From: Armatimonadota bacterium
GTDB lineage: Bacteria; Armatimonadota; Fimbriimonadia; Fimbriimonadales; Fimbriimonadaceae
NCBI GenBank assembly: GCA_023428805.1
Contig: JAEYWW010000129.1
Span: forward strand, 1 to 11,059
DNA: 11,059 nucleotides
Reading direction: 5' to 3'
Positions 6,705 through 11,059 of this stretch are shown piece by piece. The position numbers were made by a program, and so were the translations under genes. The notes below the pieces were generated by a model, which was given only the letters and a program-made list of their open reading frames with translations, was not told the DNA's origin and ran no database searches. The first letter of the stretch is position 1. Each line of letters begins with the position of its first letter.

Positions 6705-7019
6705 ATGCGGTTGGAAACTGAGGGGCTTGCCAATGTGCAGGCGGTGCTGGAAGAAGCGCATCCGACGACATCCGATGGCGCGCCCGCTTCTCAGGACGAC
6801 ATGCTTATGGCGGTCCGCGCCCTAACCGAGCAGATCGCCACGCAGAACCGCATCCTCAAAGACTGGCGCTTCCCGCTGCGAAATGGCGTTTTGATTGCCC
6901 TCGGCACATTTCTCGGCGCGACGCTGGGCGTCTCACTCCTCCTCTGGATGTACAACCCGCTCCAGCAGATCGAAATTCTGACGCCGGCTCTCGAAAAAAT
7001 CGCGGACGGGTTGGTCTAG
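6705..7019 (+). CDS. Small single-span membrane protein (DUF5665-like)
   Basis: A 104-residue protein with three parts: an acidic N-terminus (1-32), a helical segment (33-55, MLMAVRALTEQIATQNRILK), and one strong membrane helix at about 58-81 rich in Gly, Leu and Ala (GVLIALGTFLGATLGVSLLL). A 20-residue tail follows. The arrangement of a short amphipathic helix, an Arg-rich boundary (DWRFPLRNG) and a Gly-patterned helix resembles small DUF5665-type proteins, whose function is unknown to me; I make this link from memory of the pattern only. The N-terminal part is likely cytoplasmic by the positive-inside rule. It stands 48 bases upstream of ribH on the same strand, so they could share a transcript. 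Another open frame overlaps its first third, but only this one gives a protein-like composition. Confidence 0.68.
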   Translation: MRLETEGLANVQAVLEEAHPTTSDGAPASQDDMLMAVRALTEQIATQNRILKDWRFPLRNGVLIALGTFLGATLGVSLLLWMYNPLQQIEILTPALEKIADGLV

Positions 7020-7067
7020 AAGGACGGGCAGAAGCCCTGAACTGTGGAAAAGTCATACTAGATCGAA

Positions 7068-7538
7068 ATGGAACAGATTCGGGGCCAGATGTCGGCGGCG
7101 GGCAAGACGATTGGAATTGTCGTCAGTCGTTGGAATGAACTCGTCACCAAGGAACTGCTCGAGGGCGCGGTCGAGGAACTTGAAGCCCACGGAAAGCCCA
7201 ACATCCTTGTGGTCCAAGTTCCCGGTTCATGGGAGATTCCATTCGCCGCCAAAAGCCTGATCGAAGGACGCCAGGTGGACGGCGTGGTTGCGCTCGGCTG
7301 CATTCTGCAGGGAGCCACCACTCACGCGAAAATGCTTGCGGGAGACACGGGCTCGGCGTTGATGAGCCTTCAGCTTTCGACGGGTGTTCCGATTTCTTGG
7401 GGGATTCTCACCCCCGACACCCAGGAGCAGGCTCTGGAACGAGCCGGGCTCAAGCTGGGCAACAAAGGCCGGGAAGCCGCGCTTGCACTCATTGAAATGA
7501 TCGGCCTCAATCAAGCCGTGAGAACATCTGGTCAGTAA
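7068..7538 (+). CDS. ribH: 6,7-dimethyl-8-ribityllumazine synthase
   Basis: RibH condenses 5-amino-6-ribitylamino-uracil with 3,4-dihydroxy-2-butanone 4-phosphate to give 6,7-dimethyl-8-ribityllumazine, the last step before riboflavin synthase. It acts in the cytoplasm, usually as a pentamer or 60-mer shell. The 156 residues match the family in length. Landmarks: V-V-S-R-W-N (18-23) binding the pyrimidine substrate, V-P-G-S-W-E-I-P (51-58), G-C-I-L-Q-G-A-T-T-H86 with the catalytic His, and E-R125-A-G...G-N-K-G-R-E-A-A (124-138) with the phosphate-binding Arg. Gln81 stands where many homologues have Arg, a change also common in the family. No other riboflavin gene and no nusB, a frequent neighbour, lies here. 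The ATG at 7068 has no ribosome binding site; a -10-like CATACT lies eight bases before it. ATG 7089 is an alternative start that would trim only seven residues. Confidence 0.95.
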   Translation: MEQIRGQMSAAGKTIGIVVSRWNELVTKELLEGAVEELEAHGKPNILVVQVPGSWEIPFAAKSLIEGRQVDGVVALGCILQGATTHAKMLAGDTGSALMSLQLSTGVPISWGILTPDTQEQALERAGLKLGNKGREAALALIEMIGLNQAVRTSGQ

Positions 7539-7555
7539 ATATCGTTACAGGAGTT

Positions 7556-8269
7556 ATGACCGAACTCCTGTTGCTCGTTGCGGCTTTTCAAAAGCAGGAA
7601 GCCCCCGAAACCGCCCTCGTGCATGGCGGAACGCCTGTGCTCGAAGTTCAGGGATCCGGGAAGGTGGAAATGGAGTGGCACACCGTCTCGATGGATTTGT
7701 CCAGAGATTCGGTGCGACTCAGTTCGACGAGTCTTTTCAAAAACCAGGGCAAAGACCCTGTGACGGCGCTCGTCAAAATTCCGATCTATGTCAAAGGTTG
7801 GTCCACCAACTACGGACGTGACCTCAAGACCTGGTGGGCGGATGAATCTGTTTCCCCTGTTCGCACCGATCAGATGCGGACGATGATGGCTCGCTGGCGC
7901 GGCTCCGACGAGATCAAGAATTCGGGTGTCTGGTACGTCTACAAAGTCAGCTTCCGTCCCCAGGCCAGCCGTTCGCTGAAAACCGAGATCACACTTCCCC
8001 TCTCCGTGACCGGACTGGACGGCATGGAACGGCAGGTCGGCTATCTCTTCGACCGCACCGCTTCACCTCTCGAAACCCTGCATCTCGCTTTGAAGTATCC
8101 GCAGGAATTGGTCTTCCAAACCATCGAAACATCCCCGAACAACTGGAAGTGGGAGGTTGGACCGCGTGGAGCATTTGTCAAGCGAGAAAATGTCAGCCTG
8201 CGCTCGCCCGAACTCGCGCTCTTCCGCTTCTATCGCGGCGGGTACGAGAAGATCGGCGACGGTCTGTAA
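7556..8269 (+). CDS. Beta-rich protein of unknown function
   Basis: No named family recognised. The 237-residue protein begins with a hydrophobic stretch (MTELLLLVAAFQKQ) that could be a weak signal peptide but lacks a positive n-region. The body alternates hydrophobic and polar residues like a beta-sandwich. The segment SSTSLFKNQGKDPVTALVK (56-74) resembles the 'extra-loop then strand' style of exported proteins whose domains describe membrane-facing decoration. Trp-rich spots lie near 82-95 (WSTN...KTWW). No catalytic motif is seen. The gene starts 17 bases after ribH, with AGGAG at 7549-7553 only two bases before the ATG, so co-transcription with ribH is likely although no functional link is evident. 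The stop is followed at once by a palindrome cluster. Existence is likely; function is unknown. Confidence 0.82.
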   Translation: MTELLLLVAAFQKQEAPETALVHGGTPVLEVQGSGKVEMEWHTVSMDLSRDSVRLSSTSLFKNQGKDPVTALVKIPIYVKGWSTNYGRDLKTWWADESVSPVRTDQMRTMMARWRGSDEIKNSGVWYVYKVSFRPQASRSLKTEITLPLSVTGLDGMERQVGYLFDRTASPLETLHLALKYPQELVFQTIETSPNNWKWEVGPRGAFVKRENVSLRSPELALFRFYRGGYEKIGDGL

Positions 8270-8275
8270 CCACCA

Positions 8276-8373
8276 GGAGTGCTCTGGCTTGCCAGAGCTA
8301 TGGAGTGAGCGGCTTGCCGCTATTCGTGGTGCCGGCTTCAGCCAGGAAGATGCATGACAGTGTCATGCACCAC
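8276..8373. repeat. Compound palindromic repeat cluster
   Basis: Four inverted repeats follow each other. The first two are a tandem module, GGAGTG + hairpin with TT loop + CTAT: GCTCTGGC-TT-GCCAGAGC (8281-8298) and AGCGGC-TT-GCCGCT (8308-8321), each preceded by GGAGTG (8276, 8302). A weaker GGC-TTCA-GCC lies at 8334-8343. Last comes TGCATGACA-G-TGTCATGCA (8351-8369), enclosed by GTGGTGC (8326-8332) and its complement GCACCAC (8367-8373). The stretch codes for nothing obvious and lies between the 3' ends of the upstream gene and tRNA-Lys, where a two-way terminator or a dispersed REP-like element would fit. No T-tract follows on the plus strand; on the minus strand a CTTTTTG run precedes the palindromes. 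Confidence 0.65.
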
Positions 8374-8388
8374 AAAAAGAAGAGGAAG

Positions 8389-8463
8389 TGGTGAGTCGTC
8401 TGGGATTCGAACCCAGGGCCCACGCCTTAAAAGGGCGTTGCTCTACCGCTGAGCTAACGACTC
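8389..8463 (-). tRNA. trnK: tRNA-Lys (anticodon UUU), CCA encoded
   Basis: The 75-base gene folds as a full cloverleaf on the minus strand. The acceptor stem is GAGTCGT/ACGACTC with seven perfect pairs. The D arm is GCTC-AGCGGTA-GAGC, the anticodon arm ACGCC-CTTTTAA-GGCGT, the variable loop GGGCC, and the T arm CTGGG-TTCGAAT-CCCAG. Discriminator A is followed by an encoded CCA (8389-8391). The anticodon TTT reads AAA and AAG lysine codons. A possible -10 box (TATCCT, 8476-8481) lies 12 bases before the 5' end. The gene is divergent from purM. Confidence 0.97.
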
Positions 8464-8524
8464 GACCGATGCGATAGGATACCCGCCCCTTGGGCGGGGT
8501 CCGGTCGAAGGGTAAATTCAACCC
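8464..8524. promoter_or_regulatory. Divergent promoter region of tRNA-Lys and purM
   Basis: The 61 bases serve both directions. A 7-bp GC hairpin (CCCGCCC-CTT-GGGCGGG, 8482-8498) lies in the middle. For purM, TTGGGC (8490-8495), a 17-base spacer and TAAATT (8513-8518) form a plausible promoter. TAAATT ends six bases before the ATG and no ribosome binding site is present, so a leaderless purM mRNA is likely. For the tRNA, TATCCT at 8476-8481 is the -10 candidate, with no good -35 box. Confidence 0.5.
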
Positions 8525-9568
8525 ATGTCCGAAGATCGCCTGAGCTATGCCGATGCCGGGGTTGACATTGACGTCGCGCAGGCGGCGCTCCGAGGCGTGG
8601 GCGAAGCAATCAAGGCCAGCCACAGCGACTCCGTTCTCGGCGGCGTGGGCGGATTCGGCGCGTTGTTCGAGCCGAAATTTGACGGATTCCAGCGGCCCGT
8701 CCTCGTCAGCAGCATCGACGGCGTCGGCACCAAGACTAAAATCGCCGAGATGACGGGCGACTGGTCGGGCATCGGCAAGGACATCGTCAATCACTGCGTC
8801 AATGACATTCTCTGCCAGGGCGCACGTCCGCTCTTCTTCCTCGACTACTTCGGCTGTTCACGTCTGGACAGCGCGATCTTCGAGCAGGTCGTGGGAGGAG
8901 CGGCAGCGGCCTGCAGAGAGGTTGGTTGCGCCCTCATAGGCGGCGAGACCGCAGAGATGCCCGGTGTCTATCATGATGGCGAAATCGACATTGTGGGGTC
9001 GATTGTGGGCGCCGTCGATTACGACCACCGCCTGCCCCGAGCCGGAGCTTCCGCCGGAGATCGCCTGATCGGAATCGCCAGCAACGGGCTCCACACCAAC
9101 GGCTATTCCCTTGCCCGAAAAGCTCTCTTCGACAAGGGCGGCATTTCGGTGCGCGACACATTGCCGGGCACTGAAATGACGGTCGGCGAAGCCCTGATCC
9201 AGCCGCACAAGTGCTACTTCAACTCGGTTTGGCCATTGATTCAGGAATACCCATCGATCCTCGCCGCCGCGCACATCACCGGAGGAGGCCTCTACGACAA
9301 CCTCCCACGTGTCCTGACCGCGAGCAACCTCACCTTCAAGATCAACCGCCGATCCTGGGAGCCCCTTCCGATCTTCCAATTGATCCAATCTCTCGGAGGA
9401 ATTGATGACAACGAGATGCACCGGGCCTTCAACATGGGCATCGGGATGGTGCTGGTGGTCAAGCAGGAGGATTCCCACGCCATCGTCGAGAGGCTCAACG
9501 CCGCCGGAGAGCACACCGCCGAGATCGGCAAATTGCAGTCCGGCCCGCTCGAAGTTCAGATCGTCTAA
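8525..9568 (+). CDS. purM: Phosphoribosylformylglycinamidine cyclo-ligase (AIR synthetase)
   Basis: PurM closes the imidazole ring of purines: FGAM + ATP gives AIR + ADP + Pi, step five of the de novo pathway, in the cytoplasm as a dimer. The 347 residues equal the usual family length. Landmarks: Y-A-D-A-G-V-D-I-D near the N-terminus (8-16), S-I-D-G-V-G-T-K (63-70), D-I-V-N-H-C-V-N-D-I-L (86-96), I-G-G-E-T-A-E-M-P-G-V-Y (138-149), S-N-G-L-H-T-N-G-Y-S (186-195), H-I-T-G-G-G-L-Y-D-N-L-P (250-261) and F-N-M-G-I-G-M-V (302-309). All expected motifs are present and no break is seen. It stands alone: purN, a frequent neighbour, is absent. The stop overlaps by three bases the stop of the convergent gene on the other strand, with no terminator between. 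Confidence 0.98.
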   Translation: MSEDRLSYADAGVDIDVAQAALRGVGEAIKASHSDSVLGGVGGFGALFEPKFDGFQRPVLVSSIDGVGTKTKIAEMTGDWSGIGKDIVNHCVNDILCQGARPLFFLDYFGCSRLDSAIFEQVVGGAAAACREVGCALIGGETAEMPGVYHDGEIDIVGSIVGAVDYDHRLPRAGASAGDRLIGIASNGLHTNGYSLARKALFDKGGISVRDTLPGTEMTVGEALIQPHKCYFNSVWPLIQEYPSILAAAHITGGGLYDNLPRVLTASNLTFKINRRSWEPLPIFQLIQSLGGIDDNEMHRAFNMGIGMVLVVKQEDSHAIVERLNAAGEHTAEIGKLQSGPLEVQIV

Positions 9569-9939
9569 GTCGGCCTCTGAAGCGAGTCGGGATTTTCCCC
9601 GGCGCGGACCGAGAGCAGCGCGCCTTCCTCCCCCTGTTCAAGGCACTCGAAAAGGTTGCGGATCGCCTTGCCGATTCGATCTTGGCGCACCTCATCCATC
9701 TGGATGCGATCCACGAGCTTGCGGGCGAGAGGAAGGACTTCGCTGACGACTTCGGCGGACTCGTCCGCAGGCGGGTTGTCCTCCGCATAGCGATAGATCA
9801 TCAACTTGCTCGCCAATTCCGCCGCCACCGCCCGCGTTTCGGGCGTCGCCCCGTCGGCATCGCCGAGAAACTGCACGAGCCGATGCGCGATCGTTGCCGC
9901 ATGGGGAATGTTCTGTGGCAGATCAAAATGCGCGCTCAT
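9565..9939 (-). CDS. Small acidic helical protein of unknown function, coupled to the symporter
   Basis: No family recognised. The 124-residue protein has no membrane helix or signal peptide and looks all-helical: a helix near 14-25, another at 36-50 (AVAAELASKLMIYRY), an acidic linker (AEDNPPADESAEV), and a longer amphipathic part at 65-103 with alternating Arg, Asp and Leu (ARKLVDRIQMDEVRQDRIGK). It is probably cytoplasmic. Its ATG overlaps the symporter stop (ATGA, 9936-9939), and GAGG lies seven bases before it inside the symporter gene, so translation is coupled. This suggests a role linked to the transporter, but a chance operon partner is equally possible. Its stop overlaps that of purM on the other strand. 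Confidence 0.78.
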   Translation of the reverse strand: MSAHFDLPQNIPHAATIAHRLVQFLGDADGATPETRAVAAELASKLMIYRYAEDNPPADESAEVVSEVLPLARKLVDRIQMDEVRQDRIGKAIRNLFECLEQGEEGALLSVRAGENPDSLQRPT

Positions 9940-11059
9940 TCGTGAGCCTCTTCGGGGATTTCCATGGGGCGGCCTTCGCTGGCGGCGACGCAGCAGGCGA
10001 TGGTCATGTCACCCGTCACATTCAAGACAGTTCGGCACGGGTCCAGGAGTCGGTCGATGCCTTGGCAGATGCCGATGACTGACGGGGCGATGCCGAAGTT
10101 GCGCAGAACCGACCCGATCATCGGCCAGGAGCCGCCTGGAACACCCGCCGTTCCGATTCCGGCGACAATCGCCAGGAGCAGGACGGTCACCTGCTGGGTC
10201 GTGTCGAGCGGCACGCCCAGGAATTGCGCCAAGAAGATGATCGTCACCCCTTCAAAAAGCGCCGTGCCGTTCTGATTGGCGGTCGCTCCTACGGTGAGTA
10301 CAAAGGAGCTGATGTCACGCGGGAGAGCCAAATCTTCCTCTGCAGCCTGGAGTGCAACAGGCAGAGTCGCATTGCTTGAACTCGTGGCAAAGGCGGTCAG
10401 CATCACCTTCCTCATCTGCTTGAAGAACACGAGCGGATTGCGCTTGGCGAAGAGCTTGAGGAAGATGCTGTACACGCCGAATTGGTGGATGGCCAATAGA
10501 ACAATAACAAGCAGGGCGTACTTGAGAAGAGCAACGAACGCATCCAAGCCCAATATCGCTCCTGTCTTGAAGACCAGCGCAAAAACGGCCACTGGCGCGA
10601 TCTTCATCGCGATCTCAATGACTTTCGTGCAGACCTCGAACATGCCCTCAAAAAAGGCTTTTACGGGAGCCACTTTTTCCCGATCAGACATGATCATCGC
10701 CAGTCCAAAAATCAGCGCGAAGAACATGAAGGGCACCAAGCCGCCAGTCAAGGCACGAGTTGCCTCAAGCGTGGGATTCTTCGGCACAATGCCGATGACC
10801 GGGGGATCGACCTCAGCCATCTTCTCGCTGGACGCCTTCTTTTCCGCTTCCGCCGGATCGAAGCTCTCCAGAAGCATCTGCCTTTTCTCTTCTGGAATGC
10901 CGACGCCAGGTTGCGCAATGTTGACTCCCGCGAGCGCGATGCATACGGCGATTCCGGAAAGCGCCACCGTGAATAACAGGGATTTGAGTCCGATTCGGCC
11001 CACCTTGGCCGCGTTTCCGATCTCCGTGACGCCAAGAATAAGTGCCGAGAGAAGAAGGG
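9936..11059 (-). CDS. Dicarboxylate/amino acid:cation symporter (DAACS family), 5' end outside window
   Basis: A secondary transporter of the GltP/DctA family that takes up glutamate, aspartate or C4-dicarboxylates with Na+ or H+ across the inner membrane. The frame is open to the window edge: upstream of an internal GTG at 11003, 18 more codons read LLSALILGVTEIGNAAK, which matches the family's conserved region before the third helix, so the true start lies beyond 11059. Family signatures: S-S-S-N-A-T-L-P for hairpin 1 (about 10356-10395), G-A-T-A-N-Q-N-G-T (about 10261-10290), G-T-A-G-V-P-G for hairpin 2, and the last helix with D-R-L-L-D-P-C-R-T-V-L-N-V-T-G-D (about 10008-10060). By alignment from memory to GltPh, Asp394, Arg397, Asn401 and Asp405 are all kept; the Arg indicates acidic substrates. 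The Asp of the usual N-M-D-G-T is Asn here. A charged loop of about 50 residues (E-E-K-R...S-S-E-K) lies between early helices. Substrate not certain. Confidence 0.93.
   Translation of the reverse strand, partial: LLLSALILGVTEIGNAAKVGRIGLKSLLFTVALSGIAVCIALAGVNIAQPGVGIPEEKRQMLLESFDPAEAEKKASSEKMAEVDPPVIGIVPKNPTLEATRALTGGLVPFMFFALIFGLAMIMSDREKVAPVKAFFEGMFEVCTKVIEIAMKIAPVAVFALVFKTGAILGLDAFVALLKYALLVIVLLAIHQFGVYSIFLKLFAKRNPLVFFKQMRKVMLTAFATSSSNATLPVALQAAEEDLALPRDISSFVLTVGATANQNGTALFEGVTIIFLAQFLGVPLDTTQQVTVLLLAIVAGIGTAGVPGGSWPMIGSVLRNFGIAPSVIGICQGIDRLLDPCRTVLNVTGDMTIACCVAASEGRPMEIPEEAHE

Noticed and set aside
6619..6825. Short plus-strand open frame of 68 codons
   Set aside because: It overlaps the small membrane protein in another frame, is rich in Arg, Cys and Trp without pattern, and has no start signals.
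8276..8373. CRISPR array
   Set aside because: The repeated units differ in stem sequence, are only two in number, and have no spacers of even length; no cas genes are present.
8858..9514. Minus-strand open frame of 218 codons
   Set aside because: It is antisense to purM, which carries all family motifs on the plus strand.
10001..11003. GTG at 11003 as true start of the symporter
   Set aside because: The frame continues to the window edge with residues typical of the family, so the gene is cut by the window, not started there.

Overview
The window reads as a compact, high-GC bacterial chromosome segment. No marker gene fixes the lineage. The style points to the Planctomycetota, perhaps a Phycisphaerae-type organism: several genes without Shine-Dalgarno sites, many secreted proteins of unknown function, a DAACS transporter with an N-Q-N-G-T motif, and a palindrome cluster between genes. 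This is a guess from style, not proof.

Layout. (1) 141-3066, plus strand: two secreted proteins of unknown function that are ancient tandem paralogues, separated by a double hairpin. The second is translationally coupled to an alpha/beta hydrolase. (2) 3050-4213, minus strand: a GlcF-type iron-sulfur subunit that overlaps the hydrolase tail to tail and has no glcD or glcE nearby. (3) 4246-6580, minus strand: a block of clearly lower GC with two linked genes of unknown function. The promoter-proximal one carries a His/Cys pair in a context resembling caspase-like (clan CD, CHAT-type) peptidases. This is the best candidate for something undescribed. (4) 6705-8269, plus strand: a small one-helix membrane protein, lumazine synthase (ribH) and a beta-rich protein of unknown function. 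(5) 8276-8463: a cluster of perfect palindromes, then tRNA-Lys(UUU) on the minus strand. (6) 8525-9568, plus strand: purM. (7) 9565-11059, minus strand: a Na+-coupled dicarboxylate/amino-acid symporter, cut by the window edge, with a small acidic protein coupled by an ATGA overlap.

Housekeeping genes (ribH, purM, tRNA-Lys) provide riboflavin, purines and translation. GlcF and the symporter suggest use of small carboxylates. Transcription units are short and packed: two convergent pairs overlap at their 3' ends. Genes inside operons have Shine-Dalgarno sites, while several first genes have none and instead show a TANNNT -10-like box 5-6 bases before the start codon, suggesting leaderless mRNAs.
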